DNA from: Halobacillus dabanensis
Lineage (GTDB): Bacteria > Bacillota > Bacilli > Bacillales > Halobacillaceae
Direction of reading: 5' to 3'
Assembly (NCBI RefSeq): GCF_900114165.1
Contig: NZ_FOSB01000004.1
Span: 1 to 64,000 of the forward strand
DNA: 64,000 nucleotides
Translations under genes and position numbers: made by a program
The notes under the pieces: generated by a model
What the model was told of the DNA's origin: nothing
Seen by the model: the letters and a program-made list of their open reading frames with translations, nothing else
Database searches by the model: none
In this document: positions 7,414 through 17,149 of the stretch, in pieces
Layout: the number at the start of each line of letters is the position of its first letter
Position numbering within the stretch: the first letter of the stretch is position 1

Positions 7414-8412
7414 ATGATACGTGTAGCTTTGTTAAGCAAGTGGCATGTACATGCGGCAGATTACGCACGTGAAGCAAATGAAAACCCTGGTGTGGAGATT
7501 GCAAAAGTTTGGGATGAGGACCCAGAGCGGGGACAAGCATGGGCGGACGAACTGTATGTTCCTTTTGAAAAAGATTTGAGCAGGGTTTTCAATGATGTGG
7601 AAATCGATGCTGTTATATTGACAAGCGCAACAGAGCGACATACAGAAATCCTTACGCAAGCAGCCCGTCACGGAAAACATATATTCACAGAAAAAGTATT
7701 GTCTCTTACACATAGAGACAATACGGAAATCCTGAAACATATTGAGGATGCAAATGTTAAATTCATGATTTCCTTACCTCGCTTAACATCCGATTATTAT
7801 CTTTTCGCACAGAAAATGATGGATGAAAATACGCTCGGTACTGTCCATATGATTCGTTGTCGAGTAGCACACAATGGAGCAGTACCGACAGTTGATCATC
7901 CCAGGGGTTGGCTGCCTGATCGCTTCTTCGATAAAGACCAATGCGGCGGCGGGACACTGATCGACCTCGGTGCTCATCCGATCTATTTGGCTAACCGCCT
8001 AGCTGGTAGTCAGCCAAAAGCCGTTTTCGCTCGCCTTCAGTCCCTCATGGACCTCGGTGTCGACGATCATGCGGTAGCAACGGTAGAGTATGAATCTGGC
8101 TTACTCGCTATCCTAGAGTCCAGTTTTGTTTCTTCAGGGAGCCCTTTTCAGCTGGAGCTTTATGGCACAGAAGGCACGCTGATGATTGAAGGAGACCAGG
8201 TGAGGGTGAAAAGCAAAACACATGGACTGAACGAGTGGACACACCCTGAACTACCCTCCCCATTGCTATCACCCCTTGATCAATGGGTCGAAGATATTCA
8301 AAACCGAAACACACCAACTATCACGAAAGACGATGCCAAAGCTTTAACACTCGTCAACGAAGTCGCCTCATTATCACATGAAAAAAGAAAACGAATCGAA
8401 ATTAACGTATAA
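7414..8412 (+). CDS. Gfo/Idh/MocA family NAD(P)-dependent oxidoreductase
   Basis: 332 residues. The N-terminal Rossmann part starts IRVALLSKWHVHAADYAREA; the usual GxGxxG is replaced by LLSKWH, known in some family members. It has the TSATERHTEI segment, the FTEKVLSL motif (the EKP-like catalytic Lys motif, with Val for Pro) and GGGTLIDLGAHPIYLANRLAG, the typical substrate-binding helix. The substrate is unknown; sugars and inositols are usual. AAGGAG lies 10 nt before the ATG at 7414 and 7 nt before a GTG at 7411; either start is possible. It follows the RsbR-like gene by 14 nt, an unusual pairing. Confidence 0.85.
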   Translation: MIRVALLSKWHVHAADYAREANENPGVEIAKVWDEDPERGQAWADELYVPFEKDLSRVFNDVEIDAVILTSATERHTEILTQAARHGKHIFTEKVLSLTHRDNTEILKHIEDANVKFMISLPRLTSDYYLFAQKMMDENTLGTVHMIRCRVAHNGAVPTVDHPRGWLPDRFFDKDQCGGGTLIDLGAHPIYLANRLAGSQPKAVFARLQSLMDLGVDDHAVATVEYESGLLAILESSFVSSGSPFQLELYGTEGTLMIEGDQVRVKSKTHGLNEWTHPELPSPLLSPLDQWVEDIQNRNTPTITKDDAKALTLVNEVASLSHEKRKRIEINV

Positions 8413-8413
8413 A

Positions 8414-8466
8414 AGCGCAAGCACTTTGGTCACACCCGATTAAGCTTAAGACAAGACTCGACGTGG
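8414..8466. repeat. Short degenerate AAGCTTAAG-type repeat, copy 3
   Basis: AAGCGCAAGCACTTTGGTCA, then CCCGATTAAGCTTAAGAC. From memory this resembles a very common Bacillaceae intergenic repeat beginning AGCGCAAGCGCC; the identity needs a search. Confidence 0.4.
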
Positions 8467-8555
8467 CGTTTTTGTCACAGAGATGATTGCCTTAAAACCT
8501 CTAGGGATTAAGTAATGAAATCTGTGCTCACAATGGTATAATTTCTCAGATAACT

Positions 8556-8597
8556 AAAAAACGCCCATTATATCTTTAAGATATCAGGGCGTTTAGT
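8556..8597 (-). terminator. Terminator shared by convergent genes
   Basis: AAACGCCC-TTATATCT and AGATAT-GGGCGTTT pair with one bulge, overlapping the GNAT stop. T-tracts on both sides make it suitable for both strands. Confidence 0.7.
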
Positions 8598-9075
8598 TTA
8601 ATTCTTTTTTCAATGTCACCAATGTACGAGGCTTCCCTCTAAACCATTCTTCTGTTCTCTCTCCAGTCGCTAGAAATCCATTCTTAGCAAAGAAACGTAA
8701 GCTTCCACCATTATCTTCATATACTTCGGCAAAAATTGTGTCCACACCTAATTCTTCAGAGATGTATAGCAAAAATAAATTCAGCGCCTCTGTCCCTACC
8801 CCATGATTTCTTTTTTGGGCAATGACTATTCCAATATAGTCCCGCTTTTTTGTCCGATAAAGTTCAACTTTTCCAATAAGGCGACCATCCAATTGAATGG
8901 CTTTCAACAATAAATTTGGTTTTTCACCGTTGAAATACGCCATGTAAGACTTGTTAAATTGTTCATAAGTCCGCGGAACATCAACCCCTGTCTTTATTTG
9001 CAATTCCGCATCCAACTCCCATTTATGCAATTCTTTTAAGTGGTTTGTATTGATATCTGTAATCTCTACCTTCAT
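8593..9075 (-). CDS. GNAT family N-acetyltransferase
   Basis: 160 residues. The acetyl-CoA site is the motif QKRNHGVGTEALNLFL (a Q/RxxGxG/A variant), preceded by strand YIGIVIA and followed by VYEDNGGSLRFFAKNGF, the standard N-x-x-x-x-x-F-x-x-x-G-F block. The substrate is unknown. The ATG at 9075 was chosen because an in-frame ATG at 9105 would place AAGAGGTGAT inside the coding region. That ribosome binding site lies 11 nt before 9075, slightly long. Single gene, ending in the shared terminator. Confidence 0.8.
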   Translation of the reverse strand: MKVEITDINTNHLKELHKWELDAELQIKTGVDVPRTYEQFNKSYMAYFNGEKPNLLLKAIQLDGRLIGKVELYRTKKRDYIGIVIAQKRNHGVGTEALNLFLLYISEELGVDTIFAEVYEDNGGSLRFFAKNGFLATGERTEEWFRGKPRTLVTLKKELN

Positions 9076-9103
9076 GACTGCTAAAATCACCTCTTTAATA
9101 AAC

Positions 9104-9132
9104 AAGTACCAGGATTAAGTGACCTGGTACTT
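9104..9132. repeat. Short GACCTGGT hairpin
   Basis: AAGTACCAGG (9104-9113) and CCTGGTACTT (9123-9132) with a 9-nt loop. It contains the GACCTGGTAC core of the longer hairpins at 24533, 36021, 37363 and 52527. It sits just beyond the frameshifted NhaC gene and may help end its transcript. Confidence 0.6.
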
Positions 9133-9165
9133 GGGAATATTCCCTCTCTTCACTTTACTGAACCG

Positions 9166-10468
9166 TTAATTTCGAATGGTGAATTTTGGATACCGTAACA
9201 GAATCGCGATAAAACCTGAAAAAGCCAACAGGATCGGATAAAAACAGAACGGTACGATACTGATTGGGGAGACACTTGCAACACCTGCCACAGATAGAAT
9301 TTGTGCCCCATAAGGTAACAGCCCTTGGACAGAACTGGAGAATATATCTAAAATACTTGCTGAACGTTTCGAATCGATATCAAAGCGGTTTGATATTTGT
9401 TTTGCCAGCGGGCCTGCTGTCATGATGGAGATAGTATTATTGGCTGTAGAGAGATTAACAGCACTCACTAACCCTGCAATACTATACTCTCCTCCTCTGC
9501 TGGAGTGGGCGCCCTGACTAATTTTGCGAAGTAGAAAATCGATTCCACCATTGTGACGAATCAATTCAACGAGACCTCCGAGCAGAATCACAAGTAAAGA
9601 CAATTCCTGCATCCCAGCAAATCCATCTCCTATGAGCACTACAAGTTCCATGATTGTGAACTCGCCCATGAGAAGACCCATCAGCCCCGCAAAACCAATC
9701 CCTCCCATTAATACATAAATGACATTGATCCCAGATACAGCAAAAATAAGCACACCAAGGTAAGGAAGCACCTTTATGAAATCAAATGGATGTTCATCTG
9801 GAACTGTAGATGCAGCATCAGCTGTAATGATGCCAAAAATGACCGCTGTTACAATAGCAGCAGGCAAGACGATAAAGAAGTTGGCTTTAAATTTGTCCTT
9901 CATTTCAGTTCCCTGGGTACGAACAGCCGCAATCGTCGTGTCTGAAATAATCGATAAATTATCTCCGAACATAGCACCACTCACTATTGCTCCCATAGTC
10001 AAGGCGACCACCACGTCTGTCTGCTCAGCAATGCCCATACCGATGGGAGCCAGTGCCACAATCGTACCGACAGATGTCCCCATTGATATAGAAATAAAAC
10101 AAGAAATAAGAAAAAGACCGACAATCAATAAATTGCCAGGAAGAATACTCAAACCCATGTTGACCGTTGAATCAACAGCTCCCATTCCTTCAGCCACTGT
10201 GGAGAAAGCGCCTGCTAAAAGGAAGATAATGACCATCAAGATGATGTTTGAATGTCCTCCCCCCCTCTGTCAGTTGTCGTAATTTTGTTTGAAAATCTGT
10301 CTTCCTGTTCATAAAAAGAGCGATAAGGATCGCAGCAAATATAGCGACAAGGACTGGCATTTGATAAAAATCCCCTGTCAGTATCCCCGATCCGATGAAA
10401 AGTAATATAAAGACACCAAACGGAAGCAGAGCCAAACCATTCCCTTTGGTCGTTTCATTTTGTTCCAT
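9166..10468 (-). pseudogene. NhaC-family Na+/H+ antiporter paralogue, frameshifted
   Basis: Residues 1-70 (start at 10468 behind GAAGGAGTTTTC) read in one frame up to QTKLRQLTEGG. The rest, from about 10260 down to 9166, continues in another frame with IILMVVIFLLAGAF-like sequence, and both parts align with the intact MetT at 24626-25945. The shift falls in a run of seven G (seven C at 10259-10265 on the plus strand) where the paralogue implies six. Removing one base gives 434 codons with no stop. It could be a real null, a slippery phase-variable tract or a sequencing error. No SAM riboswitch was found upstream, unlike the paralogue. All other motifs, including SISMGTSVGTIVALAPIGMG, are intact. 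Confidence 0.85.
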
Positions 10469-10882
10469 GAAAACTCCTTCTTTCTTTTATAAGCTCTTTC
10501 ATACTCTACAACACTTACATAGGCCATATCAAGTTGTTAAGCCTGGAGAGAAATAGGTCCAGGGACGTAGAAGAATTACATCTCCAGCTTAAGGGCAGAC
10601 CTCTCCGAACAGATTATGATGGATAGGTACCAGAAGAAAGGTTAATTTCCCCACCTAAGTATATAATGGGGAATTTCAATTGAAAGAACATAAAACACAG
10701 CGCGCATTGTTCTCCCCGGATAGTTTATGTCGAGGCGTTTTTTTAAAGAGGGTTTCCTTGAGACTTTGAGGAGCCCACTACTAGGCAGAACAATCATGGA
10801 TTATCGACAAAGAAAAATACTCATTTTCTTATGAGTTCACAATATATTTATTTTTGTGTGGTTAAAAAGGAGGAAGGAAGAA
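10469..10882. other. Divergent intergenic region, no gene
   Basis: The 414 bp separate the frameshifted antiporter from the RND gene. It contains a weak inverted repeat (TTTCCCC near 10646, GGGGAA at 10668) and a segment with CAGCTTAAGGGCAGACC near 10582 that resembles the short AAGCTTAAG repeats. No riboswitch consensus was recognised on either strand. Confidence 0.5.
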
Positions 10883-13800
10883 ATGAAAGGTATCCAATTT
10901 ATTTTGCAAAGGAAAATTTTAATCGGCCTTGTGACTACTCTCATCTTGATTCTCGGTAGCTATGCGATGATCCACATGGATGAAGAGCTCATGCCACCGC
11001 TTTCCATGGATGGCGGCTACATTAATATTGAAGCAGCAGAACAACCAGCAGTCGAAGTTGAGCGCACTATCACAACACCGTTAGAACGGCAAATAGAAAG
11101 TATAGAAGGGATCAAAGAGGTGCGTTCAACCTCTTCGGATGGAAGGACCTCCCTCCAACTCGCCTTCGAACGCGGCAAGGGAGACGAAGCCATTAAAGAA
11201 GTGGAGTCTCTCACTAATCAGCTCACTTCAACGTTAAATGTCGACCGTGTCGAAGTCGGTCAGTACGGGACCACACAAAATTATCAGTTTTTCCTGGATC
11301 TATCCGGTGGAGATATGGAAAAGATGAGCGAATTCGCTACTAACACATTGGAGCCAAGACTTGAAGAACTGCCCGAAGTCCGTGACGTCGACATCATTGG
11401 TATACAAAATAATGAAATGGTGGTCCAATTTGATCGTGAAAAACTACAGGAAAATGGATTACAAATCGATCAAGTACTTCCAATACTCCAACAAATAGAT
11501 GAAGAAGCTACCCTTGGGGAATTGTCAGGAGAAGCCGGTGATCTTCCCCTCCGTTGGGACTTATCTATAGATAATACGAGCGATTTGGAAAATCTCAGTA
11601 TCCCTACTCAGTCAGGACCCATTTCCCTCCAGGACATCGCAACTATTACTTTGCAACCTCAAGAGCAATCATCCTATGTCTGGAAAAATGGGGCAAAAGA
11701 GTTTCTTTTTGCTCAAGTAGGAGGATCTGCTAATTTTACAGATATTGAAACAGCCGGGGCGGTACGAGAAGAAATCAAAGCGATGGAAGACGAAGGTTTG
11801 TTTGATGGGTTTAATTTAAATGAAGTTGTAGCTCAAGCAGACTATGTCGAAGATTCGATTAACGGTGTCACAAGCAATATCCTTATCGGAGGTCTGATCG
11901 CCATAGCTATTCTGTTGATCTTCCTCCGCAATCTAAGAGCAACCTTCATTATCAGCATATCTATCCCGACATCTATTTTACTCACCCTCACATCTATGTG
12001 GATGTTTGATTATAGCTTGAACATGTTGACACTCATAGGACTCGGCCTTGGAATTGGTATGATGGTCGATTCCTCTATTGTCATATTAGAGTCCATTTAC
12101 AATAAGAAAGAAAATGGGCTGATAGGAATGGAAGCTGTAACTTCAGGTATTAAGGAAGTGGCTACTGCTGTCATTGCCTCGATGCTTACGACTATAGTCG
12201 TCTTCTTGCCCATCGGCCTGCTCGGAGGAGAAATGGGCCAATTTATGATTATCCTGTCCATTGTCGTTGCTATCACCTTAATCAGTTCTGTCGCCATATC
12301 CTTTACTTTGATTCCATCCCTTGCAGTGAATTTTTTAAAACTCACGAAAAATAAACAGAGGAGAAAAAATGGACCAATCTTGAATTTTTATGAGCGCTTA
12401 GTCTCCTGGATTGTTAGAAAAAAACGATACAGTCTAAGCATTCTCGTTCTATTCGTAGCTATGTTCGCCGGCTCCCTTTTGCTAGTCACAAAAATACCGA
12501 TGACTATTATGCCGGACGTATTCAATCGTTATGCGGAATTGATGATTGACGTCGAAGAAGGATTATCACAAGAAGATAAGCAGGAAATCGTTCGTGCAGT
12601 CCATGATGAACTAAACAAAATTGATGATGTAGACTCGAACTATGTAATGGATAATGGTGGGATGATGTACACCATCATCAATATGACAAAAGGTGATAAG
12701 ATCACCACAGAACAAAAAGAAGTGAACGAACAAATTTTCAAGTCCCTTCGTTCCCTGGAAGAAGAGCATCCCATAAATAATGTCGCGAGTGTTATGGAAG
12801 CAGGCGGAAGTTCACCTGTCCAAGTGAACATAAAAGGAGAATCTTTCGAACAATTACAGGACTTAGCGAAAAGCTTCAAAGCAGAACTTGAAAAGATCGA
12901 TGGAATCGTCGCTAGTCAAACATCCATCGACCATACTATCGAGGAACAAATCATCGTCTTAGATCAAAAAGCTTTAAATGAGGCTGGAATCAATCAAATG
13001 CAAGTTCGCCAAATAATCGAGCAATCTTTCCTGAACCAACCAATCGGCGAACTTCACATCGATCAACAAGACGTTCCGTTCCTAGTAACCTGGGATAATC
13101 CAACAGATTCAAAAGAAGCTTTTTTTGACATTGACGTACCGACAGCTTCTGGGAATGAAAAGCTATCGAGCTTCGTTTCATTAGAGACCGTGGATACACC
13201 TAATGAAATTAATCATGTAGATGGGGAACGATACATTTCTGTGACAGCTGATATTGAAGGAAGAGATCTTGGTTCCATCAACCGCGATGTCCAGAAAGTC
13301 GTCGAAGATTTCAAGATTCCATCGGGATATGATGTTACGACCGCAGGAGACTTGGAGGCACAACAACAAGTCATTCAAGAGATGCTTCTTATTTTGGGGA
13401 TAGCCATTTTCCTCGTCTACCTTGTGATGGCGGTCCAGTTCAACCATCTATTCCATCCACTTATCGTCATGTCTGTCATCCCAATGACTGTTGTTGGCGT
13501 TATTCTCGGCTTATTCCTGACCCAAAGAGAGCTGAGCGTGATGTCTGCTATGGGTATTATCATGTTGATCGGTATTGTTTTAAATAATGCGATCCTTTTC
13601 ATTACAAGAACAAACCAGTTAAGAACAAACGGCATGGCTGTTGAAGAAGCGCTTATACAGTCTGGAAAAGACCGGATCCGGCCAATTTTCATGACGAGTT
13701 TAACCACTGCCGGAGGGATGTTACCACTTGCCCTCGCCTCAGGTTCTGCCGGCAACTATCAGGCTCCAATGGCGACGGTCATCATATCCGGTCTATTGTT

Positions 13801-13912
13801 TGCAACATTCATCACACTGCTGCTCATCCCGGCCATCTATCGACTGTTCAGTAGAACGAAGAAAAAACAGAAAACAAAAATAGAAAGTCCGGTGGGAGAA
13901 ACAGCCATGTAA
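10883..13912 (+). CDS. RND (AcrB/SwrC-type) efflux transporter
   Basis: 1009 residues with the two-fold RND plan: a membrane helix at residues 10-30, a first extracellular porter loop (30-330), helices 2-6 (330-490), a helix near 520, a second loop and helices 8-12 (830-990). The family entry motif EVERTITTPLERQIESIEGI is clear. In AcrB two Asp in helix 4 and a Lys in helix 10 carry the proton; here helix 4 reads GMMVDSSIVILES (one Asp kept) and helix 10 reads GIVLNNAILFITR (Lys replaced by Asn). The substrate is unknown; B. subtilis SwrC exports surfactin. No membrane-fusion partner lies nearby. The start is the ATG at 10883 after AAGGAGG; a GTG at 10856 overlaps that site. The C-terminus is Lys-rich. 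Confidence 0.9.
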   Translation: MKGIQFILQRKILIGLVTTLILILGSYAMIHMDEELMPPLSMDGGYINIEAAEQPAVEVERTITTPLERQIESIEGIKEVRSTSSDGRTSLQLAFERGKGDEAIKEVESLTNQLTSTLNVDRVEVGQYGTTQNYQFFLDLSGGDMEKMSEFATNTLEPRLEELPEVRDVDIIGIQNNEMVVQFDREKLQENGLQIDQVLPILQQIDEEATLGELSGEAGDLPLRWDLSIDNTSDLENLSIPTQSGPISLQDIATITLQPQEQSSYVWKNGAKEFLFAQVGGSANFTDIETAGAVREEIKAMEDEGLFDGFNLNEVVAQADYVEDSINGVTSNILIGGLIAIAILLIFLRNLRATFIISISIPTSILLTLTSMWMFDYSLNMLTLIGLGLGIGMMVDSSIVILESIYNKKENGLIGMEAVTSGIKEVATAVIASMLTTIVVFLPIGLLGGEMGQFMIILSIVVAITLISSVAISFTLIPSLAVNFLKLTKNKQRRKNGPILNFYERLVSWIVRKKRYSLSILVLFVAMFAGSLLLVTKIPMTIMPDVFNRYAELMIDVEEGLSQEDKQEIVRAVHDELNKIDDVDSNYVMDNGGMMYTIINMTKGDKITTEQKEVNEQIFKSLRSLEEEHPINNVASVMEAGGSSPVQVNIKGESFEQLQDLAKSFKAELEKIDGIVASQTSIDHTIEEQIIVLDQKALNEAGINQMQVRQIIEQSFLNQPIGELHIDQQDVPFLVTWDNPTDSKEAFFDIDVPTASGNEKLSSFVSLETVDTPNEINHVDGERYISVTADIEGRDLGSINRDVQKVVEDFKIPSGYDVTTAGDLEAQQQVIQEMLLILGIAIFLVYLVMAVQFNHLFHPLIVMSVIPMTVVGVILGLFLTQRELSVMSAMGIIMLIGIVLNNAILFITRTNQLRTNGMAVEEALIQSGKDRIRPIFMTSLTTAGGMLPLALASGSAGNYQAPMATVIISGLLFATFITLLLIPAIYRLFSRTKKKQKTKIESPVGETAM

Positions 13913-13980
13913 AACCCCCATAAATGATAAAAGCAGGGCGAAAACTATAAAGTAATGACCTCCCCTATTGTAAAATAATT

Positions 13981-14015
13981 AAGGCGTAGCTGATTTTTCA
14001 GCTACGCCTTTTTAT
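13981..14015 (+). terminator. Terminator between RND gene and convergent YjiH gene
   Basis: Perfect 13-bp stem AAGGCGTAGCTGA / TCAGCTACGCCTT followed by T-rich sequence. Confidence 0.85.
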
Positions 14016-14072
14016 TTCCTCCAAGCAGAATAATAAAGTTTGAAGATACATACCTTCCAATCATGCCTACCC

Positions 14073-15458
14073 TTAAAAGAATAAAATATGGGCGAGCAAT
14101 GCTGCGATTGGCAAGGTTATAATGGTACGCTGCAAGAAAATAATGAACAATTCCAAAAAGTTGATCGGTATTTTTGATTTGATTAAAAGAATGCCGATTT
14201 CTGACATGTAGATCAATTGAGTCAACGACATGACACCGATAATGAAACGTGTCAACTCAGATTCAATACCACTTCCAACTACAGCAGGCAGGAACATGTC
14301 AGCGAATCCGACGATCATCGCAGGTGCAGCTTCTGCTGCTTCTGGGATTTGCAGGACATTCAATAATGGAATGAATGGATAGGATAACCATGTGAATATT
14401 GGCGTGAATTCAGCAATGACAAGGGCGACCGTTCCAAGCGCCATCACGAGGGGAATCAACCCGAACCAGATGTCTGTTACATTAAAAATCCCTTTTTTCA
14501 CCACTGATCCTGCGCTTTTCACTTGATCAGCTTTACTAACGGCCTGGTCCAGTCCCCAACGGAATGTGGAGACCCCTTCCGGAACCACTTCATCGATTTT
14601 CTTCCCTACTGGCTCATAATAAGATTCTTTTTTCCAGGAAAGCGGTGGAATTCTCGGACAAACGATAGCAGCCACGATACCACACACAACTACGGTGAAG
14701 TAAAAAGAAACAAACATGTGATCAATAGATAGGAACTTTGCGATAACGAGACTGAAAGCAATAGATGCGATGGAAAAGTTACTCGCAACCACAGCCGCTT
14801 CACGTTTTGAATAATAACCATTTTCGTACTGTTGAGTTGTTAGCAGAACACCTACGGTTCCACTCCCCATCCAGGAAGCCATGGCATCAACCGAAGAACG
14901 ACCAGGAAGTTTGAAAAGTGGATGCATTACTTTTCTTACCACGGTTCCAATGAAATCCATCAAACCAAACTCTAGTAAAAGCGGCATGAATAAACTAGCG
15001 AATAAGAACCAAACCATCAGGACAGGGATTAAGTCAAAGAGAACGACGCCACCTGTAAGCTCGGAAGATATGTAGGAAGGTCCTACTCCCGCAAGCGTCA
15101 TAATCGCAAATGCTGCTCCAAGAAAACGCAAAACAATCCAAAAAGCGCCAACATCGAAAACATTAGATATGAAAGGATGACTTCTGAACTGACCATTGGT
15201 CGCTTTAACTGCCAAACTACCTACGGCGGACAAACTGATGACTGTTGTCATAAAGAGAGGGATATAGGCCCCTATAGCTCCTTGCAGACCTTCCGCCATT
15301 ACACCCAGACCGATTGTAACGCGGCCATCGACTGAAATTGGTATTAGAAATAAAAGTACTCCGATGAAGGAGGGGATGAAAAACTTCATCCATTGCTTTG
15401 TTGTATACGATGTTGATTCTTCTAGGGTGGTGCTCACTTTCGTTTGTTGAATACTCAT
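14073..15458 (-). CDS. YjiH-type membrane protein with nucleoside-recognition (Gate) domains
   Basis: 461 residues, about 10 membrane segments. It has the Gate-domain features VDAMASWMGSGTVGVLLT near residue 195 and, in the C-terminal half, AAPAMIVGFADMFLPAVVGS, then MSLTQLIYMSEIGILLIKSK. YjiH-like proteins have an unknown substrate; the Gate fold is shared with nucleoside transporters and spore-maturation proteins. The ribosome binding site GAGGAGGATCATTC fixes the start. It is transcribed divergently from cypC across a 186-bp region with a perfect 15-bp palindrome. Confidence 0.85.
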   Translation of the reverse strand: MSIQQTKVSTTLEESTSYTTKQWMKFFIPSFIGVLLFLIPISVDGRVTIGLGVMAEGLQGAIGAYIPLFMTTVISLSAVGSLAVKATNGQFRSHPFISNVFDVGAFWIVLRFLGAAFAIMTLAGVGPSYISSELTGGVVLFDLIPVLMVWFLFASLFMPLLLEFGLMDFIGTVVRKVMHPLFKLPGRSSVDAMASWMGSGTVGVLLTTQQYENGYYSKREAAVVASNFSIASIAFSLVIAKFLSIDHMFVSFYFTVVVCGIVAAIVCPRIPPLSWKKESYYEPVGKKIDEVVPEGVSTFRWGLDQAVSKADQVKSAGSVVKKGIFNVTDIWFGLIPLVMALGTVALVIAEFTPIFTWLSYPFIPLLNVLQIPEAAEAAPAMIVGFADMFLPAVVGSGIESELTRFIIGVMSLTQLIYMSEIGILLIKSKIPINFLELFIIFLQRTIITLPIAALLAHILFF

Positions 15459-15513
15459 GAATGATCCTCCTCGTCATTATTATGCATATAATAGTATAAA
15501 TAAACACCATTTG

Positions 15514-15528
15514 ATAGTTAATAACTAT
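15514..15528. promoter_or_regulatory. Perfect palindrome in the yjiH-cypC divergent region
   Basis: ATAGTTA-A-TAACTAT. Its place between two divergent starts suggests a binding site for a dimeric regulator. The regulator is unknown. Confidence 0.4.
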
Positions 15529-15644
15529 ACAATCTAATGCATTAAAATTCAATAGTTTGCAGAAAGATTTCGAAAACAGTTTACCTTTTCATAGAAAAAG
15601 GAATGTGGAACATTATAAGGATAGTAATAGAGGAGGCCTACATA

Positions 15645-16895
15645 ATGACCGTTAACGTACCGAAAGACAAAACGATCGATAACACGCTGGCGATTTTCAA
15701 AGATGGATACAACTTCATACCGAAGCGAGTACAAAATCATCATTTGGATGTGTATGAAACAAGAGTTCTCGGAGAAAAAGTAGCTTTGTTAAGTGGTATA
15801 GAAGGGGCGAAACTGTTTTATGATACCACCCGTATGAATCGAAAGAACGCACTTCCCAAACGTGTATTGAAGACACTATTCGGAGAGAATGGCATACAGA
15901 CGATGGACGGTGAGGCCCACAAACATAGAAAACTGCTTTTCATGTCACTGATGACCCCTGAAGCATTACAAGAGTTATATGAAATCACCACTAAATATTG
16001 GGCGCATTTCACTAAAAAGTGGAGCAAAATGAAAAAGGTCACTCTTTATGATGAATCGCGTGAGCTTTTGTGCCGAACCGCCTGCGAGTGGGCCGGTGTA
16101 CCGCTAAAAGAAAAAGAAGTACAAAAACGGACACGTGACTTGAGCAACATGATTGATGGTTTTAGTGCGATCGGACCGAAACATATGGAAAGCAGAAGAG
16201 CAAGAAAACGTACAGAGGCCTGGATTGAAGAATTGATTTTGAAGGTACGCGAAGGAGAGCTGGAAGCGGAAAAAGGGAAAGCGATCTATGAAATGGCTAT
16301 GCATAAAGACTTGGATGGTCGACCTCTGGATGCACGAATGGCTGCTATTGAATTAATAAACATCATCCGCCCTCTTGTTGCTATATCGAAATTCATTACT
16401 TTCGGCGCTGTCGCACTTCAGGAATATCCTGAAACAAACACCCGGGTTTCCTTAGATGATGAGTATTTATTTATGTTTTCTCAGGAAGTAAGACGCTTTT
16501 ACCCTTTCGTTCCATTTCTTGGTGCCAGAGTCGACCATGATTTTACTTGGCAACAATATAATTTCGAAAAGGACCAACTTGTGCTCATCGATGTATATGG
16601 AATCAACCATGATCCAAAAGTTTGGGAGAATCCGGATGAATTCAATCCTGAGCGCTTCGTTGATTGGGATGGAGGTTTATTTGACTTAATCCCTCAAGGT
16701 GGTGGCGGCTATTATTCAGGTCATCGCTGCCCTGGTGAATGGCCGACGATTGAAGTGCTTCAAGCAAGCTTCCGCTATATGACCAAACATTTAGATTATG
16801 ATGTTCCGAAGCAAGACTATTCTTACAGTCTCAGGAAAATGCCTTCTCTACCGAAGAGTGGTTTCATCATGAGTAACGTTCATTATAAAAACTAA
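15645..16895 (+). CDS. cypC: CYP152 family fatty-acid peroxygenase (cytochrome P450)
   Basis: 416 residues, the length of B. subtilis P450 BS-beta (CypC/YbdT). The haem thiolate motif is GHRCPGEW (Cys near 362). The family-specific EVRRFYPFVPFLGARV gives the Arg-Pro pair that binds the substrate carboxylate and replaces the usual acid-alcohol pair, so H2O2 rather than a reductase drives the reaction. NHDPKVWENPDEFNPERF is the meander region. It hydroxylates or decarboxylates long-chain fatty acids. The ATG at 15645 was chosen because AGAGGAGG lies 9 nt upstream; the longer frame from 15603 has no site. Followed by a strong terminator. Confidence 0.95.
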   Translation: MTVNVPKDKTIDNTLAIFKDGYNFIPKRVQNHHLDVYETRVLGEKVALLSGIEGAKLFYDTTRMNRKNALPKRVLKTLFGENGIQTMDGEAHKHRKLLFMSLMTPEALQELYEITTKYWAHFTKKWSKMKKVTLYDESRELLCRTACEWAGVPLKEKEVQKRTRDLSNMIDGFSAIGPKHMESRRARKRTEAWIEELILKVREGELEAEKGKAIYEMAMHKDLDGRPLDARMAAIELINIIRPLVAISKFITFGAVALQEYPETNTRVSLDDEYLFMFSQEVRRFYPFVPFLGARVDHDFTWQQYNFEKDQLVLIDVYGINHDPKVWENPDEFNPERFVDWDGGLFDLIPQGGGGYYSGHRCPGEWPTIEVLQASFRYMTKHLDYDVPKQDYSYSLRKMPSLPKSGFIMSNVHYKN

Positions 16896-17089
16896 TTCTT
16901 CACACAAAACGCTTCATTATCTGACAATATTCTGGAGGACTTGAATTCGAGACTTTTGTTGTGAATAAGGGAAGTACACCACATGCCGGTAAACGATCTG
17001 TTTCCTTGACACCATCCCCGCAGACAAAAGTTTCGGACTATGGCTTCTGGAACAGGGAGCGTTTGGTGAGAGCATTGCGATAATGCATA

Positions 17090-17127
17090 CAAAAAAGGTC
17101 TAGGGAGTGTCTCCCTAGGCCTTTTTA
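17090..17127 (+). terminator. Bidirectional terminator between cypC and the AI-2E family gene
   Basis: AAAAAGGTCTAGGGAG and CTCCCTAGGCCTTTTT close a 3-nt loop with one mismatch. The 254-bp gap 16896-17149 otherwise shows no gene. Confidence 0.8.
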
Positions 17128-17149
17128 GATTATGAAGAATCTCGTTAGG

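Noticed and set aside
10469-10882. Riboswitch before the frameshifted NhaC paralogue
   Set aside because: Searched by eye for S-box parts (GCGGAGG, GCTTCAGCAACC, GGTGCTAATTCC) on the minus strand; none found.
16892-17092. 66-aa minus-strand frame after cypC
   Set aside because: No ribosome binding site, many Cys and Trp, ends at the cypC stop; looks like decayed non-coding sequence.
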